64,000 bases of DNA from Aquatica leii (taxonomy: Eukaryota > Arthropoda > Insecta > Coleoptera > Lampyridae), in NCBI GenBank assembly GCA_035610365.1, contig CM069433.1, positions 165,680,882 to 165,744,881 of the forward strand, written 5' to 3'. Positions within the stretch are counted from its first letter, which is position 1; each line of letters begins with the position of its first letter. Below, one piece after another: positions 44,930 through 55,255 of this stretch. Under the pieces are notes generated by a model that worked only from the letters and a program-made list of their open reading frames with translations, ran no database searches and had not been told where the DNA came from. The position numbers and the translations under genes were made by a program.

Positions 44930-45525
44930 CTGTGAACCTAATTATAAAAAAAAATCATTATAGAAATGATAGTTATCAACCTATATAATAACAACGTTAA
45001 TTTTAGAACGAACACTCAAAACCTTAGTTCCTTATATACCCAAGCAGCAATAAACAAAGGCTATTCATTGGCTAGACAATGAGCTAATGAAATCTTGGCT
45101 AAATTATTTTACATTGAACCATTATGGGGCCTATATAAATATACCGTCTGTAGCCAATATTGTCAAACCAATATTAGTCTAATTATAAAATTTTCTATGT
45201 TGACTGTTTAACAGTAACAAATGGCACTTTGATATTTTGTCGCAATTGATATAAGTTACAGATACAATAAAGTAAATAATGTATCACTAATTATAGAAAG
45301 TTTTCTATTCTAATGTACACAAGATTTTGCAGTATTTCATAATGTTTTTCAACATTACGCACATCAGGTCAGTATTGGTCCAACATAGTGTTGTCAATAT
45401 AGGGTAAATGAATGTTAAAAATACAACACCAATATTCTTTTTCAACCACAACCAACTTGTTTGTGAAATTAATGTCGAGCTAGTATCAATATTGGCAACA
45501 GTCATTCTGATTTAAAGTGATAGAT
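44930..45525. other. No gene seen
   Basis: AT-rich sequence; only short accidental frames. Confidence 0.4.
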
Positions 45526-45526
45526 A

Positions 45527-45546
45527 TACCGTGTGTCTCGGAAATT
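45527..45546 (-). repeat. Possible end of the IS630-like transposon at 46.2-46.8 kb
   Basis: TATACCGTGTGTCTCGGAAA has the TA plus CxGTGT start expected of such termini and lies on the 3' side of the minus-strand transposase. No right end was found. Confidence 0.3.
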
Positions 45547-45778
45547 CTGAAGCATACAGATCAACATACGTAATTTGAAAATTTCGATTTATATGTCCCC
45601 AAAGTATTTTTAAGATACTTTCAGTATCAGAACATATTACAATGTGTACCAGAGAACGTTTTGCGTAATAATTTTCCAAATTTAATAACAAATATCAAAA
45701 ATATTTCCAAAAATGTATCGCGTGGTAAAACACTTAGTTTAAATCACATATGTAAAAAGCCTATCAGTAATAGTCACT

Positions 45779-45870
45779 TTGGTCTAGTGAAATCAATTGT
45801 ACGACTGCGGTAATATCGCCGCTACATACAAAGGTTCAAATCCCAATGCAGTTTATGTTTTTTTTTAATT
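45779..45870 (+). repeat. tRNA-related SINE or pseudo-tRNA
   Basis: A-box-like TGGTCTAGTGA at 45779 and B-box-like GGTTCAAATCC at 45833, about 50 bases apart, followed by a long T run that would terminate RNA polymerase III. A complete cloverleaf cannot be drawn: no clear acceptor stem or CCA-proximal pairing. So a tRNA-derived SINE head is more likely than a tRNA gene. Confidence 0.45.
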
Positions 45871-46189
45871 GTATTTTTATTTTAAATGAACGACGATTAA
45901 TTTTTATCAGAAAAGAGACATAATTAAACATGTTAATTGTATTTATTAAACTAATAATGGATTTATTAAAGTGTTATTTAAAATTTAGTTACAATAAAAT
46001 GATACCTGCTATTTTCTATAGTTATTTATTTGCTTAAAAGATATTTAAACTTTTTTGGTAGGTACATTTTAATTTGTAACAATAAATTAATTTAATTGTT
46101 GACATTAATAACAACAGGTACTAAGATACTAATAGGCAATTATTATCGTTTTTAAATCATCTCCCGGATAAATATTTATGGTAGTCCTG

Positions 46190-46800
46190 AAAATAACCGA
46201 TTGGAATGGTTTGCTTAAATCAAATGTTCAAAAAGCTCTTTGTTTTCTGCTAGACAGTAGCCCAGTCTATTGTAAAGCTCCTGACGCACATTCGCTTATT
46301 GCCGAGCATTAATTTGCTGGCATTCTTCGTGGATTGCAATCTCCAAATTCTCTAATGAATTAGAGCGGTTTTGATAAATCCTGTTTTTAAGATGACTCCA
46401 CAAGAAAAAATAACAAGGTGCTAGGTCAAAAGATCGCGACGGCCAGTCACTTGCCTGCGTGAATTAATAACACCTGTTGGAACCAAACTGCTCGCTGCAA
46501 ATCTTCCACTGCCTCTCGTAATGCTGGAACCACCCTATTCTAGAGCAATTCCAAATAAGACATCCCATTGAGATTGCCTTCAATGAAGAAGAGGCCGAGA
46601 ATTCTGTCATGGAACAATCCGGTCCGCATATTCATTTTTTGAGGATACTGGGTCCGCACTGCCACCATCATGTTAATGTTTTTACGCGCCCAGATTCTGC
46701 AGTTTTGTGTATTAGATGCGTTGTGTGCTTTCATCGGTGAAAACAATGTTACGCAAGAAATCGCTGTTGGATTTGCATGTTTCCTACATTTCTTCACAAA
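46190..46800 (-). pseudogene. IS630/Tc1-mariner-like transposase, C-terminal half
   Basis: Minus-strand copy of the family also seen at 26.5 kb. From 46797: KKCRKHANPTAISCV, then ASNTQNCRIWARKNINMMVA (relatives read N.H(Y)W..ENPH), RTQYPQKMNMRTGLFHDRIL, FFIEGNLNGMSYLELL. In shifted frames it continues with WFQHYERQWK-like text, DWPSRSFDLAPCYFFLWSHL (the WPxRSPDLxPxDFFLWG block) and NRIYQNRSNSLENLEIAIHEE. The order is intact but several frameshifts and stops occur. Its DD-containing block before WPSRS is damaged. Confidence 0.8.
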
Positions 46801-47039
46801 ACTCTACCCTAGAGTTTTCATCGCCAGTTCGCAACTCCTGGCATCTACGAAGTTTGTAGGGTTTGATGATCATCATCATACTCTAATTGAGTATTTTGAA
46901 TTTATTGACATTATAAAATTTCTTTTTGACTCCAGCATTTTCTCATTTAAGGGCGAAATTTATATACAAAAATTTCTCATCTCCAGCTTTAGCTAGCTTA
47001 GTCATGCATGACTTATTGTAGTTTGTACTTGACAAACTC

Positions 47040-47840
47040 ACTTTTCAACCCACATTGTTGTTTTGTTACGCGGACGATGTCATCAGTTGCATACCTGACA
47101 ACGAAATTCTCAACACGTTAAATATCTTTAATAGCAATGATCAACATCCAAGTTTTACTCGCGAAGTCGAAAGTAATGGTTCTTTACCGTTTTTAGATAT
47201 TAGGTTAATTAAATAGAACAACCGATAGCATCCAACCGTACGATTATTTTTCAAAGCATGAACACCATCAAAAAATTAACATAATCAAATCTATGACGAA
47301 CAAAATCATTAGTTTAAGTAGTCCACAATTTCACACAAAAATCTAAACATTTCAAAAACATCTTAAAAAATAACAATTATCCTAAGAATCTAATAAAGAA
47401 AATATTATTCCATACGAACAACACCAATAACATACCATCACCATCGACCTATAACTAACACTACTTTTAATTTTAAGTATACTAAAATCATAAACGTTCC
47501 CGGATTAACTAAAAAACTCATTCCGATTTTAAAAAATACCAACTTGAAAATAGCGACCTATAATAACACCATTTACATCACCATTTATTCCAAAACGAAA
47601 GATAAGATACGACAAACACAATGTTATGTACAGAATCGAGTGCATAAGATGCAATAAATCGGATTAAAAATTATCAATATGATTGCAAAAACAAAAAAGC
47701 AGAATCGGCACTTGCTTTACATCATATTAATACTGGCCCCAATTTCGATTTTAGTAACCCCATCATATTAGATGTGAAACCCAAATACAATAAAATATTA
47801 TTATCTGAAATGATTTTTATCAACAAAATGTAAAACAGTT
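47040..47840 (+). pseudogene. Penelope-like reverse transcriptase/endonuclease fragment
   Basis: Begins LLFCYADDVISCIPDNEILN, the RT active-site motif (YADD) and following region. Then NIFNSNDQHPSFTREVESNG and SLPFLDIRLIK, typical of Penelope RT. After stops and frameshifts, the RT thumb/linker (IINVPGLTKKLIPILKNTNLKI) appears near 47490-47550, and traces of the endonuclease (CYVQNRVHKMQ, KTKKQNRHLLYIILILAP) near 47620-47740. It shares the linker phrase with the copy at 63.4-64 kb, so both come from one family. Inactive. Confidence 0.8.
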
Positions 47841-47844
47841 ACTT

Positions 47845-48630
47845 AAAAACCTTTCTTTCTAGCAAAAGTTTTTATTTAAATTAAGTAATAACTTTTAATA
47901 ACAGTTATATTATTGCAGATACAAATTTCAAAGAGAAGTTTATTGGAAAAGTTGAAATATGGACTAAAAAATATAATGCACACTAGAATCACTCGGTGCA
48001 GCAGGAGGTTTGATTTCCCTTTTACTTCCGATGAAGAATTAATAAGAATTCACAATTTTGTTCACGAAAACTTTGTGTTACTGTTGACTAAACTTTTCGT
48101 CGAAAAATTATATCTTTGCGAGTAGTTCCTTAACACATTGACCGATTTTTATTATTCTTATTTTTTTTACTAAAGAGAGGGTACTGTAGGACTGGTCCCA
48201 TTTAAACTTGATCAAGCTCATCATGAGAATAATAATGAATAAATTGCAGCATGGGAAATACAGCTTTTTATATATCAAAATTATTTGAAGCTCTAATACG
48301 TAAGTATTAACTATTATAAAAATACGTATAATACTTTCATAATATTATAGTATAGCAGTACAATCAAGATTTCAAGTTGCTGAAAAAACCATTTAAAACA
48401 TGCTGAAGATTTTTTTTTACAATATTATAAAATTAGTGGTCAACGCCACTTACGTGGATAAAAAAGTCACTAATAGTTCATTTTATATGTGAGAAAACTA
48501 TGAAGATGTAGTTAGTATTTTGAATTTAAACCATACAATTTCAAACTATTGTTTGAATAGTAGCGGGAAATTAAATTCACTAACATAAAACAAAATGTAT
48601 AAACATTTTGTTTATGTAACTGCGGAAATC
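47845..48630. other. No gene recognised
   Basis: Contains one 70-codon frame at 47913-48125 beginning MQIQISKRSLLEKLKYGLKN, which I do not recognise and which may be accidental. The rest is AT-rich. Confidence 0.35.
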
Positions 48631-48641
48631 TTCATTAAAGA

Positions 48642-48685
48642 CTAGTGGACAGCTATTTCGTCCTATTGGGACTCTTCAGCACTAA
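48642..48685 (-). ncRNA. Hammerhead ribozyme motif, left arm
   Basis: Minus strand: stem I TTAGTG, then CTGAAGA, stem II GTCC-CAATA-GGAC, GAAA, palindromic TAGCTG-type stem III, TC at the cleavage position, then CACTAG closing stem I (one G-T pair). One change from the CTGATGA consensus and a T where the base after GAAA is usually C. Confidence 0.65.
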
Positions 48686-48786
48686 GAAACCCCACATTTA
48701 CAACAAACAAATTCGACATAGTCCATAGTCGACCAAACATATGTCGAATTAGTTTGTTGTAAATGTGGAAACTGCATCAGAGTATT

Positions 48787-48830
48787 CTAGTGCTTAATAG
48801 TCCCAATAGGACGAAACAGCTGTCCACTAG
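48787..48830 (+). ncRNA. Hammerhead ribozyme motif, right arm
   Basis: Stem I CTAGTG (48787-48792) pairs perfectly with CACTAG (48825-48830). Core 1 is CTTAATA instead of CTGATGA, with two changes at conserved positions that should reduce or abolish activity. Stem II GTCC-CAATA-GGAC is perfect, GAAA is intact, stem III is the palindrome CAGCTG, then T and C at the cleavage site (C at 48824). Outer pairing ATCA/TGAT extends stem I with an internal loop. Confidence 0.7.
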
Positions 48831-48849
48831 TCTTTAATGATAGTTTACG

Positions 48850-50780
48850 CAAATTGTTTTAAAATTTTTTAAACTTTTTAATTTCATGTTGTTATTGTTA
48901 CTCAAAAATGTACAATACAGTAACATTTTGTTTAATTATAGGAGTATATTCTAAAATCACGGATAATGTATAAGACTAATACCCTACACATAATAGCAGA
49001 AACTTTCAAAAGTATTATCTAAACGTCGCTAGAATTGTCTTCAACAACAAATACGTGTTTTTAAAACCACCTGCAACAATAAAATATTTTAATCTAAATG
49101 AACAAAATAAAATTTACAATCAAACTATTACGAAATATCTCTGTTTCAATAATCCTAATGGTGAAAGTTTTAATTCTAAAATTTTCTATTTTTCTGCTAA
49201 CATTATTGATTTAGAAAGGACAACAAATTTTAAATGTTGTTTACAGACCTAACTGTAAGTAAAAATTTGAAAATCAATATACATCAAATCAAAACAGTAT
49301 TAAAAGTCACTAAATGCTTATAATTTAACTCATTTTTCATTTTTTTTTTGTTGTAAACAACAATAGAGTACCCATAAAAAATGGGCAAATAAGTTCTTAA
49401 AGGAATTTTATTATAGCGAGGCTATCAATAAGCATTATGTGAAAATAAATAATACGTAATACTATTTGACGTTAATAACATAAGATTAATAATATAGCTT
49501 AAAATAATCTTAAAAAATTATAATCCATATTAGCTAAAAAAACAAAGTTGTATATTGCCGAATCACGAAACAAAAGTTACATACTTAATTTATATTGCAT
49601 TTTTATCAAAGCAAGAAAAATAAATTAAGCATATTATTTGTATGTAGTTTGGCACCGACCAATTGTTTATAAAAGACTTTGTGTATTATTATAAGTTTAT
49701 AATTTATTATTTAGTTATAGAATATAAATAAAAATTGTCAATGTTGTGGCGATATAATATGTTATGCTATCACTAGTTAATATCATCGTGTTAATTAAAC
49801 TAAATCAGTTCAATCAACTTAATGGTCGTTCGTGAATAAGTCTTTTGCCACCTTATCAACTGTAAACCATTACCTTATTTATATAAACAACTCTTTGTAA
49901 GAACCTTTCATATTTAAAATGTTTTCAAGATCATCTAATCTTTGAATAAAACACGCAGTTCCTGCTTTAAAAGCAGTGGTATATTCAGTCTATTACATTA
50001 TTTACCAGCACATTAATGATAATTTTTCAGTATTTAAATAAAGTAAATACACATTATATACATTTAATTAAACTGATTTGAAGTACCTCTGTGTGTTATC
50101 AATAAAAACAAAATACCGATGCAACACTTTTAAATTTTATAGTAGGAAAATATATATATGTAATTTTAAATTTAATTTAATAAAATTAACATTGAAGGAA
50201 TCAGTTCAAATTTAAAAACTTCATAACCGACCACTAAGACCGCCTCAAACTTTTTTCTTACACCTGCTCGCTTCGGTTAGAGCTCGAGTTTTACATACAA
50301 TCAAAAGAGGTCTTGATTACGTTTTTGATTCGACCAAAGATAATGTTATTTAGGCTGACTCAAAAGATATGTACTAAATGCAAATGAAGCTTTTTGTATT
50401 ACTTTTTTGTCTTGTATGTGTACAAATCTGTTCTTTTAGAACAATCTATTTCAACATAAAATAATGTATTTATAGTACAAAATCAATAATAGTTATTAAA
50501 ATAAATTTTTGTATTACAGTTTTAACCGATGGAAAGCAGAATCCAAAAAATTTTTCATTTCAAAGCACGAAACATTATTCGTAATGTCATTGATTTCTTT
50601 GATAACTAACAAATACATTGTCAATGGTTATATCCAATTAAAAACAATTCTGAACTTTCTGCGGCTGCAATAAAAAAATCCTTGAGTTTTTAAACTAGGA
50701 TTTTATTACAAAAAATACTGTAATACACCCTAAACTTAATCCGGTGAAAGCCATATGAAAAAAAAAGTTGCATTAATAAT
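48850..50780. other. No gene seen
   Basis: AT-rich DNA with no recognisable coding, RNA or repeat features; the longest frame (49055-49252) is 65 codons and unremarkable. Confidence 0.45.
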
Positions 50781-50781
50781 A

Positions 50782-50804
50782 ATGTGTGTGCGTGCGTGCG
50801 TGTG

Positions 50805-50848
<44 letters not shown>

Positions 50849-50878
50849 TGTGTGTCTCTATGTGTGTGTGTGTGTGTT
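50782..50878. repeat. Microsatellite (TGCG)n/(TG)n
   Basis: About 97 bp of TGCG units interrupted by TGTG, passing into TGTGTG after TCTA. The open frame across it (Cys, Val, Arg, Ala repeats) is an artefact of the repeat. Confidence 0.95.
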
Positions 50879-50979
50879 GCATCCTTACAATGACTGACAA
50901 ACAACAAATATTTCTAAAGTTGCTCTATTTAGAAACTGAGGTTTCATGCGTGCACGGGGGTTCATGAGTTTTGCAGGAA

Positions 50980-52700
50980 AACGCCTACCTGACAGCATTC
51001 ATACATATTACTGCAGAACACAATGTTCCTCGTTCGGCTAAAATTAGTATTTTAATTTATTCCTGATCACAGATTTTAGATAGTAAAAACTTCTTTTAAC
51101 TTTGATTTTTTTTCAAAAGATCAAAAATATGCAATACGCTTTTCCATTCTGGATAATTCCCGTGTTGTTGTTATCACACAAGCTGAGTTTTTGTCATACG
51201 CCGCAGTAGACATTTTCAGAGGCAGAAACAAACTATGTTTTATTTGTTATCTAGAATGGAAATGCCACCCGTGGAAACCTGACTCTTACTATATTAAAAT
51301 AAGCGTATATATTTGTTATAATAAAATTGTTTGCGTCCTTATGCTGATGTAGCTTCTAGAAATAATTAAAAAATCTTTTTTTTAAATCTTTAACTATGCT
51401 AACATTGTTCTCATCGTTGTTGTTTTTTTATTGCGATTAAATGATGTTTTACATTGTCTTTTTTGAAAACCTCAAATGCAAGACGCCGTCAAACTAAATT
51501 TGCTGTCAAATAAAAATTGTTCCATATTTTTAATATAATTATATAATTGTTGCGATGAAAAAATAAGTTCTCTACTACCTACACATTTCGTAGTTCTAAC
51601 TGCTTTTTTGTTTTTGTCTCTGCACTTAAAAGTGATTTTTGAGCAGTTTTTCATTATTACAATAAGCAGAAACATCTACAAGTAAAATTGTGCCATTTTT
51701 TGTTATATTGGACTATTCATTTTTGTTTTAAAAATTTACATTTCTGTTTTTAAGTAGAATTTTTAGTATAATTGCGTTTTTAGTTGTAAATTTAGAACTT
51801 GTAGTTGTTCGACTGAATGCAATAACGTATTTAGTTTTTTTAAACTATATACATAACATATTTTAGTTATATAGTTTTAGTTTAGTTTTCCACAATTGTT
51901 AATAAATATAATTAAAATCAAATTAGTACTTTACCACAAAATATAAAAAGATTTGAGGAAAATGAAACTTTTTACTACGCACGTAACTTGTCTGAACTGT
52001 AGTATCAACAATTGTTTAAATTATTTGGTTGTTTTGTTGTTAGATTATTTTTATTTAAAAAATGAATTTGACTGATTTTTAGCACTGATGCTGATTTTTG
52101 TACCACCTTTATGTCAAATCCTCGTATTACGTTCGTTAATTAATTTATAGTTTTCGTTGTTAATACATTCGTTTATTGCACTTCTGCTGAATTCGCATTT
52201 CTTTTGTGATTAGTGTTTATATTAATGATTCGTTTTGGCATTTTGTATTTCCTTTCAATGTTAAGAACATTCTATCAACTCAGCTGAGAACAATCATCAA
52301 GATTTTGTTACACCAAATTATTACGCCTTAACCTTTTGCTTTTTCATTTCTATCTGTTTCATTTTGATTATATGTGATTTCTATTACGACTTCTGTTGGC
52401 AGAACGTGTGTTTAGTTTATAAAAGACGACGCGGTTGCTACTAAGTTAGTAATGATGATATAGTAATTCCAGAACACATAATAACGTGTTTGGTCCCCTA
52501 AGAATTGTGAAGTTGTGTGTATAAGGTTGAAAGATGCCTGAGTTCAAGCTTTTTTGGATATACAAATTAATTGTTCACTTCATATGGGCTTTCGTTAAGG
52601 TTTATGTTTGGGTGATGTTCTGCATCATCGAAATTAACATACTTTCAATTCGCATTTTGCGGCTAAATTAATATTATACCTGTTCAACCCGTCACCGCCT
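50980..52700. other. No gene seen
   Basis: AT-rich DNA with no assignable gene or repeat. Confidence 0.4.
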
Positions 52701-52754
52701 CTTCGAAGAAGTTTTACCATTCGGTTTGAGTCTGGGATTCCCGTTTAGCTTAGA

Positions 52755-53000
52755 TGCAATCACGGTGAAACAAACAATTTTGAGCAATAATTACGAGTTA
52801 GCAACGTTGGCAATTCCATTACAAATAAATAGAATAAGTGGGTCAGTTAAGAAACAATAGTCAAGATACAGTTTTCAGTCACAGTTTTAAGTTACAGCTA
52901 CAATTAACTTATCTGGTCTTATAGTAGAATGCACATGCGTTACACATATAATAATATACTAATCCACTATATCGTCATTTCATCTCGCAAAAATATCAAA
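52755..53000 (+). repeat. 5' LTR-like block of a degenerate gypsy element
   Basis: Shares long stretches with 54120-54560: GTTAGCAACGTTGGCAATTCC, ATTAGAATAAGCGG-like text (here ATAGAATAAGTGG), ATACAGTTTTCAGTC, TACATCTACAATTAA-like text, and ACTAATCCACTATATCGTCATTT. It lacks about 130 bp present in the right copy. Confidence 0.65.
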
Positions 53001-53419
53001 ACCTTAAATATCAGGACCGTGAACATCAAGACGAAGTAACCGTATAAAATTCAACGTATATTTTACAAAGCAACGTGTGTATAGAAAAAAAAATATGTAA
53101 GTGTAAATCCTGACAAACCAACTTCAACAATATTGTAAACCGGTCAGAATCAAAGACAAGGTCAGAGAATAAACTACTGCAACTACATAACTAATCGACG
53201 ACATCAAAAAAAAATTGCAGGATACGCAAACATTCATCTGTATTACAAACCCCGTTATAATAATAGCAATAATCATCAGTGGCGTAACCCTCAAAACTAA
53301 CAAGAATTCCACAACAAAAGCTATGCGTTATCACCCATAAACATCTATCTACAAATTTATTAAATTACGAAGCAGTATAACAAAAACACATCATGATAGC
53401 GATAGTTGACTACGTTTAG

Positions 53420-53700
53420 GCTAAAAATTTGTTAGGTCGATGATATAATTTAAGAAAGGGTCATAGTGCTATGAAAAAAACAAAATTATTACAATTTTAT
53501 CATGAATCCCCAACTATCGGGAAAGTAAAACAGTATTAAAAAAACTTCGTAAAAAATATAGATGGAAGAATATGACAAAAGACGTCGCTAAGTACGTATT
53601 AATATGTAAGAAATATAAACTCAACAAAACCTCAATACATTATCAAGAACCAATGACAATAACAGATAAGCATCAAAATCGAGTTTAAATACTTTGAAAA
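53420..53700 (+). pseudogene. Gypsy integrase zinc-binding region remnant
   Basis: Reads KKTKLLQFYHESPTIGKVK near 53470-53530, then MTKDVAKYVLICKKYKLNKT near 53575-53630 and QEPMTITD. Relatives have a H...H-C..C zinc finger in KILxFYHDxPxxGHxGxxKT...WxxMxxDVxxYVxxCxxCQKNK. Here one His and one Cys survive. It lies between two LTR-like copies, so this is the last readable internal part of that element. Confidence 0.6.
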
Positions 53701-54052
53701 TAGAACATAAACAATATATTCATATTTTACAAACAGTCTAAATTAATATACTTTTAGTAAAGTAAGTTAGAAATTGTAAGAGAGAAACAATAAGTGAATT
53801 GTAAAACTAAAAACAAAGTCAACTGCACTACAGACGATGCTAATCGCATAATAGTTTTATTAACTCTTTTTCTGTAACTTTGAGGAAATTACATTTCCAT
53901 ATTATCACTATCAATTAACAAACAAGGAACACAATTATATTATGTAATTGTATCTTTATTAAATATTATGTTTTGTGTACTAACCTACTTTCACTAGACT
54001 TTCCTGCTAATTTTACAGCATTATTTTTTAATAATGCGGAGCGGAGGGGTCG

Positions 54053-54560
54053 TGTAGCAGGAAGAAAAAGCATTGGGAAATGTGATTGTATTCGAGCTAG
54101 TAAGAAATGATTATTACGCATACACGCAATGACGGTTGAACGAACAGCTTTGAGCAATGGTGACTAGTTAGCAACGTTGGCAATTCCATTACATATAATT
54201 AGAATAAGCGGATCACTTAAGAAGTAATAGTTTAGATACAGTTTTTAATCTCAGTTTTAAGTTAGAATTTTCATATTGAGTTGTTGATAAATAATGTAAC
54301 AGTTAAGAGAAAATGTTGTGTTAAGTAATTAAAGGGTGTCAGTTATTGTAATCGTAATTGTAAGAAATAAAAAGTAATTCAAATAAAGTGCCTCGGATGT
54401 CAACCTGTACAACATTGTAACATTAATCAAACTTACATCTACAATTAAATTATTTGACGTTACATGGCGATAATGACAAATTAACATTATCTTGCGTTAC
54501 AGATGTAACAATGTACTAATCCATTATACCGTTATTTTATCTGGCAAAAACATAAAAACG
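54053..54560 (+). repeat. 3' LTR-like block of the degenerate gypsy element
   Basis: Preceded by a purine-rich GCGGAGCGGAGGGG run at about 54037-54050 that could be the polypurine tract, then TGTAGCAGG as a possible LTR start. Includes AAATAAAGTGCC as a polyadenylation signal near 54380. Its second half repeats the 5' block. Confidence 0.6.
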
Positions 54561-54564
54561 TTAC

Positions 54565-55255
54565 ATTGTTAGGATTAAGTTATATAACAAATCAAAATTT
54601 CTTTTTAACTACACCGATGCAAATTAGCAAAATTTATCTTATGGTTACAAATCGTAGTAAAATATAATATGATACGTACACTTTTTATGTACCTTCTTGT
54701 TCTTTACGTACGTTGAATGTAGAATGGTTGTATTTGATTCCAAATTATGCAAGAATACAATAGATGCGCACATGAAATTTTAATTCTCACTGAGTGCAAA
54801 AACAGCCTTTATTTCAAACTTTTATTCTTACCAAATATAGCAAAATCAAAATTTAAAAAAATTAGGTTTTGTTTTGTTTAAAAAATTTTAATATCTAGTG
54901 CAAAAAAATCAATAATTATTAACAAAAAATCTTAGATGATCCTTGAAATTATATTGAAATACTAAAAACTACAAAAAGGTATTGCATTATTAGCCAAAAA
55001 AAATAAACAACATTGATTGCTTCTTTATTTATCAACAAAAATAAAAAGAAGATAGTAGCAATATTAAATAGTACATTAAAAAACAAGTTTTATAAGGTCG
55101 GTTTTATGGAATAAATCCAAATAAGGATGAGATTCATAAAACTCTTATAAAAAAGTTTTTCATACTATTTTTTAAAATCTGCGCCTTTTTGGGCGAGTTT
55201 TAAACGAAAATTATCTGGGTGCTTTGATAAGATCTATTATATGCAAATTCTAAAA
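54565..55255. other. No gene seen
   Basis: AT-rich DNA leading into the palindrome-ended repeat. Confidence 0.4.

Larger units (their letters stand above)
48632..48840. repeat. Foldback element with a hammerhead in each arm
   Basis: Left arm 48632-48720 and right arm 48740-48840 are inverted copies: TCATTAAAGACTAGTGGACA... and its complement at the outside, ATTCGACATA/TATGTCGAATT at the inside, with a 19-base loop. Each arm carries a hammerhead motif facing outward. About 14 positions differ, mostly in the middle (AAGAAACCCC versus AAACTGCATC...). It is a compact, non-coding, about 209-bp unit. Termini and target-site duplication were not resolved. Confidence 0.85.

Noticed and set aside
46670..46996. 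108-codon plus-strand frame
   Set aside because: Antisense to the IS630-like transposase at 46.19-46.80 kb and without recognisable motifs.
47913..48125. 70-codon frame as a small gene
   Set aside because: No similarity, no promoter or splice context, and it lies among Penelope remnants; kept only as an unassigned note.
50755..50967. Cys/Val/Arg-rich open frame
   Set aside because: Produced by the TGCG/TG microsatellite.
53124..53312. Hydrophobic minus-strand frame resembling a membrane protein
   Set aside because: Lies inside the degenerate gypsy element between its LTR-like blocks, antisense to the integrase text; hydrophobicity is expected from T-rich DNA.
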